From Roseomonas marmotae (GTDB taxonomy: Bacteria > Pseudomonadota > Alphaproteobacteria > Acetobacterales > Acetobacteraceae), in assembly GCF_017654485.1 (NCBI RefSeq), contig NZ_CP061091.1:1811501-1875500 (forward strand): a DNA stretch of 64,000 bases, read 5' to 3'. Below the pieces are notes generated by a model that made no database searches, was not told the DNA's origin, and saw nothing but the letters and a program-made list of their open reading frames with translations. The position numbers and the translations under genes were made by a program. Shown here piece after piece: positions 16,245 to 24,928 of this stretch (positions within the stretch are counted from its first letter, which is position 1; each line of letters starts with the position of its first letter).

Positions 16245-16850
16245 TCAGCGTATGAAAGGCGCGCCGCTGGGCTGCTGGAAGCCGCTGTCGTCCATCACGT
16301 TGTTATTGATGGCTCCGGCCGCTGCCTGGACCTGCAGGAGCGGGGAGGGTGGGTTGGACAGCCGTCGCAGCGTCTCGGCACCCCCCAGCGGGAAATCGGG
16401 GCCCGAGAGCGCGGCCTGGGCGGCGGCGGTGTTACCCCTCTGGAGCTCCCGCGCGGCGCGCTGCAGCGCGTCCATGACCTGCGGCGCTGGCGCATTGGGG
16501 GCAATGCCGAAGGCGCGCCGCGCCTCCGCCCGGCCGGCCTGCAATTGAAGCAGGGTGGTGCCGGGGAAGTTGCTCGCGCGTCCGGGGTCATTCTCCAGGC
16601 GCCAGGTCAGGTATTCCAGCTGCGCGAGGGAGAGGGCAACCCGCGCGGGCTGGCCGCGCTGGGCGTTCAGGTCGCCGAAGGTGAAGGGGGCCTCCAGCGC
16701 GGCGGCACGCAGGGGGTCCCCGGCGCCGGCCAGATAGGGCTGCTGCCCGATATAGCCGTCCCACATGCCCGTGTTCGTGCCGGGCTGGTTGCAGCCCGCC
16801 AGCACCGGCAGGGCGACCAGGGCGGAGAGGAGGAATAAGCGCTTTGTCAT
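16245..16850 (-). CDS. Lipoprotein of unknown function
   Basis: A 201-residue protein. ATG at 16850 is chosen because it starts a clean lipoprotein signal (MTKRLFLLSALVALPVLAGC) ending in a lipobox LAGC with Cys20; an upstream in-frame start would add 24 non-signal residues. The mature part begins with a Gly/Tyr-rich linker and then an Ala/Leu-rich helical region (VALSLAQLEYLTWRLENDPGR, AQVMDALQRAARELQRGNTAAAQAAL-like), suggesting a small helical-repeat domain. I recognise no named family. It is divergent from hisZ (171 bases apart) and probably monocistronic, ended by the hairpin at 16188-16230. Confidence 0.75.
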   Translation of the reverse strand: MTKRLFLLSALVALPVLAGCNQPGTNTGMWDGYIGQQPYLAGAGDPLRAAALEAPFTFGDLNAQRGQPARVALSLAQLEYLTWRLENDPGRASNFPGTTLLQLQAGRAEARRAFGIAPNAPAPQVMDALQRAARELQRGNTAAAQAALSGPDFPLGGAETLRRLSNPPSPLLQVQAAAGAINNNVMDDSGFQQPSGAPFIR

Positions 16851-17021
16851 GGCTCGCACCAGAAAGCTGATATGGAGCATCTGGGTTGTGACGGTGTCGA
16901 TACAAGCGCCCGTCCGGACCACGAAGGGGTGCTATGAAGGACAGCATAGCGCGATCCGCCCTTGCCCCCGCCGCCTCGCGCTGCCACACAGCCGCCGCCA
17001 CGTGCCTCTTTGCCTGGGATC

Positions 17022-18167
17022 ATGACCGAAGATCTGCCAAGCCCCGCCCTGTTGCCCTCCGGCCTGAGCGACCTGCTGCCCCCCGAGGCAGCGCAGGAGG
17101 CTGCGCTGGTCGAGGCGATGCATGCCGTCTTCGCCGCGCATGGCTATGAGCGCGTGAAGCCGCCGCTGCTGGAATTCGAGGATTCGCTGCTGGCGGGTTC
17201 CGGCGCCGCCGTGGCGGAGCAGACCTTCCGGCTGATGGACCCCGACAGCCAGCGCATGATGGGCCTGCGCGCCGACATCACCCCCCAGGTGGCGCGCATC
17301 GCCGCGACCCGGCTGGGCGCCGTGCCGCGCCCGCTGCGGCTTTCCTATTCCGGGCAGGTGCTGCGGGTGCGCGGCACCCAGCTGGCGCCGGAGCGGCAGA
17401 TCCCGCAGGTCGGCATCGAGTTGATCGGCACCGATTGCGCCGAAGCCGATGCCGAGGTGGCGCTGCTGGGCGTCGAGGCCCTGGCCGCCGCCGGCATCGC
17501 CGCGCCCAGCCTGGACATCACACTGCCGACCATGGCGCCCGCGCTGCTGGATGCCGCCGGGGTGGAAGGCGAGTTGCGTCGCAAGCTGGCCCGCGCGCTG
17601 GACCGCAAGGACGCCGCTGCCGTGACGGAGCTGGCCGCCATCGCCGGCCCGCCCGCCGTCGGGCTGACGGCGCTGCTGACCGCGGCCGGCCCGGCCGATG
17701 GCGCCCTGGCCGCGCTGAAGGCGGCCGACCTGCCGCAGGCCGCCCGTGCGATTGCCGACAATGCCGCCGCCATCATCGCCGCCATCCGCGCCCGCGCGCC
17801 GGGACTGCGTATTACGCTTGACCCCGTGGAGTTCCGGGGCCTGCAGTACCATGTTGGTGTGGCTTTCACGCTCTATGGTCCCGGCCATACCGGGGAGCTG
17901 GCACGCGGCGGCCGCTACATGAGCGGGGAGGAGCCGGCGACCGGCATGACCCTCTACCCCGATGCCGTAGGCCGCGCCGCGCCGGTGCGCCCGCTGCCCG
18001 CCCGGGTCTTCATCCCGCGCGGCGCCGATGCCGCCGCCGCCGCCGCGTTGCGGGCCCGGGGTTTCTTCACCGTGGCGGCGCTGTCCGCCACCGATACACC
18101 GCAGAGCCTGCGGTGCAGCCACATCCTGCGCGGGGCCGCAGCCGCGCCGATCGAGGAGAACGCGTAG
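17022..18167 (+). CDS. hisZ: ATP phosphoribosyltransferase regulatory subunit
   Basis: A 381-residue class II histidyl-tRNA-synthetase-like protein without the anticodon-binding domain, the expected HisZ layout. Visible parts are [20 protein letters not shown], the [16 protein letters not shown] motif, motif 2 [31 protein letters not shown], and motif 3 [21 protein letters not shown]. HisZ pairs with short-form HisG to catalyse and feedback-regulate the first step of histidine synthesis; hisG is not in the window. The start at 17022 ([15 protein letters not shown]) is chosen because the 20 extra upstream residues are proline/arginine junk. Its stop TAG is 2 bases before the purA start, so they form an operon, as is common in Acetobacteraceae and relatives. 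Confidence 0.93.
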   Translation: MTEDLPSPALLPSGLSDLLPPEAAQEAALVEAMHAVFAAHGYERVKPPLLEFEDSLLAGSGAAVAEQTFRLMDPDSQRMMGLRADITPQVARIAATRLGAVPRPLRLSYSGQVLRVRGTQLAPERQIPQVGIELIGTDCAEADAEVALLGVEALAAAGIAAPSLDITLPTMAPALLDAAGVEGELRRKLARALDRKDAAAVTELAAIAGPPAVGLTALLTAAGPADGALAALKAADLPQAARAIADNAAAIIAAIRARAPGLRITLDPVEFRGLQYHVGVAFTLYGPGHTGELARGGRYMSGEEPATGMTLYPDAVGRAAPVRPLPARVFIPRGADAAAAAALRARGFFTVAALSATDTPQSLRCSHILRGAAAAPIEENA

Positions 18168-18169
18168 CC

Positions 18170-19459
<1,290 letters not shown>

Positions 19460-19477
19460 GGCGGCCTGAAAAGAGAA

Positions 19478-19511
19478 GGGGCGCGGCCTTCGCAGGCCGC
19501 GCCCCTTTTTT
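19478..19511. terminator. Bidirectional intrinsic terminator between purA and rpoH
   Basis: A 12-bp perfect GC stem (GGGGCGCGGCCT / AGGCCGCGCCCC) with a TCGC tetraloop, followed by six T on the plus strand. On the minus strand the stem is followed by a T-rich stretch as well. It therefore ends both purA (plus) and rpoH (minus), which converge here. Confidence 0.92.
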
Positions 19512-19531
19512 CATGTCCGCGGCGCGGTGGG

Positions 19532-20422
19532 TCAGTCCACCGTCAGCCGGCGCTCGGCGATCTGCGCCTTCATGCTCTTCTGGAGCTTCTCGAAGGCGCG
19601 GACCTCGATCTGCCGCACACGCTCGCGGCTGATGTTGTACTGCTGGGAGAGTTCCTCCAGCGTCGTCGGCTCGTCCTTCAGGCGGCGCTCGATCAGGATG
19701 TGGCGCTCACGCTCATTGAGCGTCTTTAGCGCCTCACCGAGCAGCTCACGGCGGTTGGACATGTCCTGCCGCTCGGCGATCTCGGTTTCCTGGCTCTCGC
19801 TCTCATCCACCAGCCAGTCCTGCCACTCACCCTCGCTGTCGGCGCGAACAGGCGCGTTCAGCGAATTGTCGGGCGAGGCGAGGCGACGGTTCATGGACAC
19901 GACGTCCTGTTCCGGCACCTGCAGCACATGGGCGATCTTTTGCACCTGCTCAGGCTGCAGGTCGCCCTCCTCGAGGGCGGCCATCTGGCCCTTCAGCCGG
20001 CGCAGGTTGAAGAACAGCTTCTTCTGCGCCGCCGTGGTGCCCATCTTTACCAGGGACCAGGAATGCAGAATGTACTCTTGGATCGCGGCGCGGATCCACC
20101 ACATGGCGTATGTGGCCAGGCGGAAGCCCCGGTCGGGATCAAAGCGGCGCACTGCCTGCATCATGCCGACATTGCCCTCGCTGATCAGCTCGCCCACCGG
20201 CAGGCCGTAGCCGCGGTAGCCCATGGCGATCTTGGCAACGAGGCGCAGGTGAGATGTAACAAGGCGGTGGGCGGCCTTCTGGTCGCCGGCATCCTTCCAT
20301 GCCTTGGCAAGCCGGAACTCCTCCTCCGGCGTCAACATGGGGAATTTACGAATCTCCTGCAGGTAGCGGGAGAGATTGCCCTCCGGGGCAATCGGGATCA
20401 TCGAAGACGTAGTGGAAGCCAT
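19532..20422 (-). CDS. rpoH: RNA polymerase heat-shock sigma factor RpoH (sigma-32)
   Basis: A 296-residue sigma-70-family group 3 factor. Region 2 is visible (SHLRLVAKIAMGYRGYGLPVGELISEGNVGMMQAVRRFDPDRGFRLATYAMWWIRAAIQEYIL), then the RpoH box-like SLVKMGTTAAQKKLFFNLRR (QKKLFFNLR is diagnostic of RpoH) and region 4 (TLEELSQQYNISRERVRQIEVRAFEKLQ). Start 20422 follows CAGGAGG at ideal spacing. It directs heat-shock and stress genes. The minus strand CCTTGATAAC at 20601-20610 resembles a sigma-32 -35 element, which would fit autoregulation, but the -10 is weak. It follows rluD on the same strand, a conserved alphaproteobacterial order, with a hairpin between them. Confidence 0.96.
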   Translation of the reverse strand: MASTTSSMIPIAPEGNLSRYLQEIRKFPMLTPEEEFRLAKAWKDAGDQKAAHRLVTSHLRLVAKIAMGYRGYGLPVGELISEGNVGMMQAVRRFDPDRGFRLATYAMWWIRAAIQEYILHSWSLVKMGTTAAQKKLFFNLRRLKGQMAALEEGDLQPEQVQKIAHVLQVPEQDVVSMNRRLASPDNSLNAPVRADSEGEWQDWLVDESESQETEIAERQDMSNRRELLGEALKTLNERERHILIERRLKDEPTTLEELSQQYNISRERVRQIEVRAFEKLQKSMKAQIAERRLTVD

Positions 20423-20633
20423 GGTCGCATCTGCCTCCTGCACCTTCCGGGCGCCCCTGTGACGGCGAGCCCCGGACGGCCAAACGGTCCGGGTCGCCCC
20501 CCGCACGGGCCCTGACGCGCCACCCGCCCCGCCGTCACGACAGGACGGTCTGGGTGGCTGCGCCGTTGCTGTGGCACCCGGCGTTGGCGACTGAACCAAC
20601 GTTATCAAGGGGCGCGGAGTTGCGCAAGGAAAT

Positions 20634-20652
20634 CCCGACTGTAATAGTCGGG
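20634..20652 (-). terminator. Hairpin terminator directly after rluD
   Basis: A 7-bp perfect stem (CCCGACT / AGTCGGG) with a 5-base loop starts immediately after the rluD TAA stop and is followed on the minus strand by ATTTCCTT. It is a plausible intrinsic terminator separating rluD from rpoH. Confidence 0.65.
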
Positions 20653-21684
20653 TTACCTCCCGTTACCGTCGAGCAACCCAAGAAGCATCCTGAAATCCTC
20701 CGGCAACGGCGCGGTGAAACGCAATATTTCTCCCGTGACGGGGTGGGGGAAGCCGAGCGATTCGGCATGTAGCGCCTGTCTGGGGAAGGCCAGCAATGCA
20801 TCCCGCGCAAGGGTCGGCAGGGATCGCGCGCTGGCAGGCATGCGTTTCAGGTAAACCGGATCGCCCACGATCGGATGCCCGATATGCGCCAGATGCACGC
20901 GGATCTGATGCGTCCGGCCGGTGGCGAGGCGGCAGCGCAGGAGGGCGCAGGCGGTGCCCCAGGCACGCTCGGTACCATAGCGGGTCAGCGCATCCTTGCC
21001 GTTGCGGGTGACGACGGCCATGCGCTTGCGGTCGGTCGGATGCCGGCCGATGGCGGCCGAGATCTCGCCGCGGGGGGGGCTTGGCACGCCCCAGGCGAGG
21101 GCGAGGTAGGAGCGTTCCAGCGCTTCCCGGCTGGCGAAGGTCGCGGAGAGGGCCTGATGAGCCCGCTCCGTCTTGGCCACAACCATGACGCCGGAGGTGT
21201 CCTTGTCCAGCCGGTGGACGATGCCGGGGCGCTTCTCGCCGCCGATGCCGGCCAGGTCGTCCCCCGCATGGGCCAGCAGGGCATTGACCAGCGTGCCGTC
21301 CTGGTTGCCCGGCGCGGGATGGACCACCAGCCCGGCGGGCTTGTCGAGCACGATCAGGTGCTTGTCCTCGAAGAGGATGGTCAACGGAATATCCTGCGCG
21401 ACCGGCGTGGCGGGCACGGCCTGCGGTACCTCCACCCGGTAGGTGGCGCCGGCACGCACGGTCTCCGACGGGTCGGCGACCGGCGCTGCGTCCCGCCAGA
21501 CCCGCCCGGTCTCGATCAGCGCCTTGACGCGGGAGCGGGAGAGCGTGCCTATCGCCGCCGCCAGGAACCGATCCACCCGCTGCCCCGCCTCGGCCGGGCC
21601 GGCGGGCAGGGTGAAGGTCTCGGCTGGTAACTGATTTGCTTCGGAGGTGTCGGTGCGCGCGCTCAAGATCCTGGTGTCCGTCAT
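20653..21684 (-). CDS. rluD: RluA-family 23S rRNA pseudouridine synthase (RluD-like)
   Basis: A 343-residue enzyme. Residues about 25-80 form an S4 RNA-binding domain (QRVDRFLAAAIGTLSRSRVKALIETGRVWRD). The catalytic domain has KPAGLVVHPAPGNQDGTLVNALLAH and the RluA-family active site GIVHRLDKDTSGVMVVAK with the catalytic aspartate in HRLD, then CRLATGRTHQIRVHLAHIGHPIVGDPVY. RluD modifies helix 69 uridines of 23S rRNA; assignment to RluD rather than RluC rests on the S4 domain and on its place before rpoH. The ATG at 21684 lies inside the 5' end of the divergent DUF6476-type gene, so the two starts overlap by 32 bases; a later TTG at 21666 would only partly remove the overlap. Confidence 0.9.
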   Translation of the reverse strand: MTDTRILSARTDTSEANQLPAETFTLPAGPAEAGQRVDRFLAAAIGTLSRSRVKALIETGRVWRDAAPVADPSETVRAGATYRVEVPQAVPATPVAQDIPLTILFEDKHLIVLDKPAGLVVHPAPGNQDGTLVNALLAHAGDDLAGIGGEKRPGIVHRLDKDTSGVMVVAKTERAHQALSATFASREALERSYLALAWGVPSPPRGEISAAIGRHPTDRKRMAVVTRNGKDALTRYGTERAWGTACALLRCRLATGRTHQIRVHLAHIGHPIVGDPVYLKRMPASARSLPTLARDALLAFPRQALHAESLGFPHPVTGEILRFTAPLPEDFRMLLGLLDGNGR

Positions 21685-21937
21685 GGGCGCGCTCATCGTG
21701 GTGGCCACGGTGGCGCTGGTGGTGCTGTTGATCCAGCGCATGGGGGAAGCCGCCCAGGGTGTGGCGGTTGCTAACACGGAAATGGTGCTGACGCAGCCCG
21801 CCGGCAGCCGCATCGCCGGCATCGCTGCGTTGAACGGTCAGCTGGCCGTCTGGGTGGAGCGGCCCGATGGTGGCCGCGTGCTGCTGCTGGACCCCCGCAA
21901 CCTGCGCCAGACCGGAGAGCTGCGCCTGGGCCAGTAG
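21653..21937 (+). CDS. DUF6476-type small single-span membrane protein
   Basis: A 94-residue protein with one N-terminal transmembrane helix (residues about 4-27, LKILVSVMGALIVVATVALVVLLI) and a short exported domain (GSRIAGIAALNGQLAVWVERPDGGRVLLLDPRNLR). It resembles the alphaproteobacterial DUF6476 family from the MRALKILV start and the single-TM plus IAGIA...G.LAV...DGGRV..LDP pattern; no function is known. The GTG at 21653 is chosen because GGAGG at 21643-21647 is five bases upstream; a GTG at 21647 would overlap that site. The 5' end overlaps that of the divergent rluD. The tRNA-Glu gene lies 109 bases downstream. Confidence 0.75.
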   Translation: MRALKILVSVMGALIVVATVALVVLLIQRMGEAAQGVAVANTEMVLTQPAGSRIAGIAALNGQLAVWVERPDGGRVLLLDPRNLRQTGELRLGQ

Positions 21938-21999
21938 GCCCCTGAGGGCGGGCAGGAGAAGCAAAATGAAATTTTCTTCTCTAACCTGCCAAAGGTGCC

Positions 22000-22028
22000 T
22001 TGATCGGCGGAGGCAGCGCGGTTAGAAG
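22000..22028 (+). promoter_or_regulatory. Sigma-70 promoter of tRNA-Glu
   Basis: TTGATC (22000-22005) and TAGAAG (22023-22028) are separated by exactly 17 bases. The -10 ends 18 bases before the mature tRNA 5' end. Both boxes are reasonable matches for a housekeeping promoter in a GC-rich alphaproteobacterium. Confidence 0.6.
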
Positions 22029-22046
22029 CCCGCCACGCCCAACGAA

Positions 22047-22122
22047 GTCCCCTTCGTCTAGAGGCCTAGGACACCGCCCTCTCACGGCGGTAACAGGGGT
22101 TCGAATCCCCTAGGGGACGCCA
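22047..22122 (+). tRNA. tRNA-Glu (anticodon CTC)
   Basis: A 76-base cloverleaf: acceptor GTCCCCT pairs with AGGGGAC, the anticodon stem CCGCC/GGCGG encloses loop CTCTCAC with anticodon CTC, and the T arm is AGGGG-TTCGAAT-CCCCT. The discriminator is G and CCA is encoded. It reads GAG codons, abundant in this genome. The tRNA sits at the left edge of the insertion-sequence-rich accessory region. Confidence 0.97.
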
Positions 22123-22127
22123 TTGGA

Positions 22128-22147
22128 CTGAAAGCGAACGCTTTCAG
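22128..22147. repeat. Perfect 9-bp palindrome after tRNA-Glu
   Basis: CTGAAAGCG and CGCTTTCAG flank two bases (alternatively an 8-bp stem with a GAAC loop), starting 6 bases past the tRNA 3' end. No T tract follows. It may act in 3' end formation of the tRNA transcript. Confidence 0.55.
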
Positions 22148-22244
22148 CACGTTGGATGCGTCCCAGACAGGCTGATCGTGGCAGTATTACGAGGCGGAAA
22201 AGACCCGCTCTGGCTGCCCTGCTTCTGATCAGAAGCGCCCTATG

Positions 22245-22600
22245 GGGCGTCCACCTTCAGCCCAAGCTCCAGGCCAGCAATAAGCCAGCCGGCTGCGGTT
22301 ATTGCGGCCGTGGCGGCGTTCTCTGCTGAGGTGAGGAGAACCGGCCCGTCGTGCATTGGGGGCGCAAAACCCCGCAGTTTGCGAACTTTTCTTCCGTGGC
22401 CTGCGTGATGATGCTCGCTTCGAGGAACATCAGCCGGCGCCCATGGCCGTCCTGCGACAGCTTGTGGCGGGTGGCCGAGGAATGCGTGGCGGCCCACTCG
22501 CCCTGGTCCATGAAGCGGACGGCTCTGCCGCCGACGATGTTGCCGGCGTGGCCGGCGTCATACCGGAAGGCGAATTTCTTGCCCTGGCTGAGCACGGTAA
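22245..22600 (-). pseudogene. Degraded gene of unknown function, frameshifted
   Basis: On the minus strand a stretch with coding-like third positions reads LTVLSQGKKFAFRYDAGHAG ... FMDQGEWAATHSSATRHKL ... MFLEASIITQATEEK. It then continues in another frame as RGFAPPMHDGPVLLTSAENAATAAI ... WLIAGLELGLKVDAP to a stop near 22241. The switch, near 22370-22380, looks like a single frameshift within one former C-terminal domain. The 5' end is lost where the transposase remnant begins. I do not recognise the family. Confidence 0.4.
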
Positions 22601-22845
22601 GCGGCGTGGCTGCGAAAGGGAGGTGTGGCGGTTGGCCCGAACCCGACGGACCGCGACAGGCCCGGCACGAAGCGAGATCTCGCCACGGATGTGCAAGGCC
22701 CGCCGCTTGGCCTGACGCTGAGCGGAGCCAATTGCCCTGACAGCCGCCTGCTCCTTCCGATGTCCGACGCTTTGCCGAATGTGCGGGCCAAGCATCAAGC
22801 GCGGCCACACCGCGGACCAGGCAAGCTGCACGCCGACAAAGCCTA
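22601..22845 (+). pseudogene. Left fragment of an old IS5-family transposase
   Basis: In one frame from 22601 the sequence reads GGVAVGPNPTDRDRPGTKRD, LATDVQGPPLGLTLSGANCP, then DSRLLLPMSDALPNVR and PGKLHADKA. This is the internal DDE region of IS5-group transposases (GPNPTDRGKPGSK..., LTLSxANxHDS, KLHADKxYD). The frame is cut at the TA of the KAY codon by the IS630 element at 22846. The N-terminal part is missing, with a stop at 22598-22600. The matching C-terminal part resumes at 26278. Confidence 0.75.
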
Positions 22846-23998
22846 GTATCCTGATCGCGAAATTCCTACGATCATGCAGGTAATCGTAGGGAGAGCCGCG
22901 ATGGGCAAACCGGCGGTGACGATTAGGCTGAGTGAGGCCGAACGTCGGGAACTGGAATCCCTGGCTCGGGCTCACAAGACCGGACAGGCGATGGCGCGCC
23001 GGGCCCGCATTGTGTTGGCCGCCGCCGCGGGTCTGGAGAACAAGGCGATCAGCGCTGAGGTCGGCGCGGACGCCAACACGGTTTCAAAGTGGCGTCGGCG
23101 CTTCGCCGTGCATCGCCTGGACGGGTTGCTCGATGAGCCCAGACCAGGCACGCCGCGCACGATCGGCGATGACGCGATCGCCGATACCATCCGGCTGACG
23201 CTGGAAACAACGCCGCCAGGTGCGACGCATTGGTCGCTGCGCTCCATGGCCCGGACCGTCGGGTATGCGCCATCGACCATCCACCGCATCTGGCGGGCCT
23301 TCGGGCTGCAGCCGCACCGGAGCGAGACCTTCAAGCTCTCCAATGACCCGCTCTTTGTCGAGAAGGTGCGCGACATCGTCGGGCTCTACCTGGCACCGCC
23401 GGACCGCGCGCTGGTGCTGTGCGTGGATGAGAAGTCCCAGATCCAGGCGCTCGACCGCACCCAGCCCCTGCTGCCGATGCGTCCCGGCCAGGCGGAGCGG
23501 CGCACGCACGACTATACCCGCCACGGCACTACCTCGCTGTTCGCAGCGCTCGACATCGCGACCGGGACAGTGATCGGCCACTGCTACCCTAAGCACCGCT
23601 CCACCGAGTTCCGGAAGTTCCTGGATCAGGTGGAGAAAGCCGTGCCCCAGGATCTCGACGTCCATCTCGTGATGGACAACTACGCCACCCACAAGACCAA
23701 GCCGATCCGCGACTGGCTGCTCAAGCGCCCGCGCTGGCATGTCCATTTCACGCCCACCGGCGCCTCCTGGATCAACCAGGTCGAACGCTTCTTCGCCCTC
23801 ATCACCGACAAGCAGATCCGGCGCGGCATCCATCGTTCCACCCAGGCGCTCGAGCGCGACATCCGTGCCTTCATCGAAGCCCATAACGTCGATCCCAGAC
23901 CGTTCCGCTGGACCAAGTCCGCCGACGACATCCTCGGTGCCATACAGCGCTTCTGCCAGCGCACCCAGCAGATCGGAGGAACTACAGAATCAGGACAA
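22846..23998 (+). mobile_element. IS630-family insertion sequence, copy 1
   Basis: A 1153-bp element with imperfect 10-bp ends (GTATCCTGAT left; GTGTCCTGAT-type right, here with a final A instead of C). It is flanked by TA on both sides (22844-22845 and 23999-24000), as expected for IS630 insertion into TA. Across the element it is identical to copy 2 (30756-31908) except the last base. It disrupts the old IS5-type transposase. Confidence 0.93.
22865..22890 (+). promoter_or_regulatory. Hairpin overlapping the IS630 transposase ribosome-binding site (copy 1)
   Basis: CCTACGAT (22865-22872) pairs with ATCGTAGG (22883-22890). The 3' arm overlaps the AGGGAGAG ribosome-binding site (22888-22895). 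The fold would reduce translation from read-through mRNA, a known protective device in insertion sequences. The same structure is at 30775-30800 in copy 2. Confidence 0.55.
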
Positions 23999-24001
23999 TA
24001 G
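22901..24001 (+). CDS. IS630-family transposase (copy 1)
   Basis: A 366-residue DDE transposase. The N-terminal helix-turn-helix ([38 protein letters not shown]) is followed by a second winged-helix segment and the catalytic domain with D176 ([10 protein letters not shown]), D259 ([11 protein letters not shown]) and E295 ([10 protein letters not shown]), a 35-residue D-E spacing. ATG 22901 follows GGGAGAG; an upstream ATG at 22874 would put the hairpin inside the frame. The stop codon TAG is made from the flanking TA plus the next G, so termination depends on the insertion site. It looks intact and potentially active. Confidence 0.95.
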   Translation: MGKPAVTIRLSEAERRELESLARAHKTGQAMARRARIVLAAAAGLENKAISAEVGADANTVSKWRRRFAVHRLDGLLDEPRPGTPRTIGDDAIADTIRLTLETTPPGATHWSLRSMARTVGYAPSTIHRIWRAFGLQPHRSETFKLSNDPLFVEKVRDIVGLYLAPPDRALVLCVDEKSQIQALDRTQPLLPMRPGQAERRTHDYTRHGTTSLFAALDIATGTVIGHCYPKHRSTEFRKFLDQVEKAVPQDLDVHLVMDNYATHKTKPIRDWLLKRPRWHVHFTPTGASWINQVERFFALITDKQIRRGIHRSTQALERDIRAFIEAHNVDPRPFRWTKSADDILGAIQRFCQRTQQIGGTTESGQ

Positions 24002-24860
24002 AGGTTGTTATGGACCTGCGGCCAGTTGAGCAGCCTGCTTGAGCATGATGCACGTGAAGGCGACGAGGTGCAGGTCGGCAAGGGTGCTGGCATAGCGCTC
24101 ATAGTCCTTCACCAAACGGCGGAAGCGAGTAGCCCAAGCAAAGGAGCGTTCCACCACCCAGCGTCGCGGCAGCAGCACAAAGCCGCGCTTGGCCTCCGGC
24201 AGCTTGATCACCTCCAACTCGATGCCATGCGCCTTGGCAGCGTCGGCCGCCTTCTGGCCGGTATAGCCCTGGTCGACATAGGCCAGATCGACGCTCTGGC
24301 CCGTCGAGGCCTGCACGGCTTGGGCAAGCCGCCCAACCTCAGCGCGGTCGTCGGCACTGGCAGGCGTAACGTGCAGCGCCAGCAGATGCCCCAGCGTGTC
24401 CACCGCCAGGTGCAGCTTGGAACCCTTCTTGCGCTTGGCGCCATCGTAGCCCGCCCGCTCGCCGCTCTCTGGCGTGGAGCGCAAGGTCCGGCTGTCCAGG
24501 ATGGCAGCGGTGGGCTGCGCCTTCCGTCCGGCAGCTAGCCGCAGCACGGTGCGGAGGTCCTCGGCCAGTGCCTCGAAGCAGCCTGCCGTCAGCCAGCGCT
24601 GCGTCTGCTGGTACACCGCCGCCCAGGGTGGCAGGTCATTCGGCATCCAGCGCCAGGGCGCGCCGGTCTTCACCACGTAGCGCAAGCCGTTGAACACTTC
24701 GCGCAGGGGATGCTCCCGCTGCCCAGCCTGCTCCGGCAAGAGCGTCAGATAGGGCGCGACCAGCGCCCATTCTTCATCAGATACATCGGATGGATACGGC
24801 TTGCGGGAACTCATGCCCCGCAACCTGGTCGTTACCAGCCCAGAGGTCCATAACAACCTC
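24001..24860 (-). mobile_element. IS5-family insertion sequence
   Basis: An 860-bp element bounded by 17-bp perfect terminal inverted repeats (GAGGTTGTTATGGACCT), with TA on both sides (23999-24000 and 24861-24862). It sits exactly between the IS630 copy and the IS701 element. The ends and target fit the IS5 subgroups that duplicate TA-containing sites. Confidence 0.93.
24008..24814 (-). CDS. IS5-family transposase
   Basis: A 268-residue intact DDE transposase. DUF4096-type N-terminus (MSSRKPYPSDVSDEEWALVAPYL, LREVFNGLRYVVKTGAPWRWMP) and catalytic residues in AAILDSRTLRS (D), AYVDQGYTGQKAAD (D) and RWVVERSFAWATRFRRLVKDYE (E). ATG 24814 is preferred to an upstream in-frame ATG at 24856 because MSSRKPYPS is the usual start; the ribosome-binding site is weak (GCGGGG). 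This element differs in sequence from the older IS5-type remnant that it lies inside. Confidence 0.95.
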   Translation of the reverse strand: MSSRKPYPSDVSDEEWALVAPYLTLLPEQAGQREHPLREVFNGLRYVVKTGAPWRWMPNDLPPWAAVYQQTQRWLTAGCFEALAEDLRTVLRLAAGRKAQPTAAILDSRTLRSTPESGERAGYDGAKRKKGSKLHLAVDTLGHLLALHVTPASADDRAEVGRLAQAVQASTGQSVDLAYVDQGYTGQKAADAAKAHGIELEVIKLPEAKRGFVLLPRRWVVERSFAWATRFRRLVKDYERYASTLADLHLVAFTCIMLKQAAQLAAGP

Positions 24861-24907
24861 TATCACTACCTGGGCATTTTGTTTGCGTATGATCTGATGG
24901 TGTGCGA

Positions 24908-24925
24908 CGCCTCCTGCTGGAGGCG
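24908..24925 (+). promoter_or_regulatory. Hairpin that buries the IS701 transposase ribosome-binding site
   Basis: CGCCTCC (24908-24914) pairs with GGAGGCG (24919-24925) across a TGCT loop. The GGAGG inside the 3' arm is the only ribosome-binding site for the ATG at 24929. Translation from mRNA that includes the stem would be low. Confidence 0.55.
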
Positions 24926-24928
24926 ACG

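Noticed and set aside
22047..22122. tRNA-Glu as attachment site of an integrated island
   Set aside because: No integrase gene is present and I found no direct repeat of the tRNA 3' end at the right edge of the accessory region. The IS elements explain the disorder.
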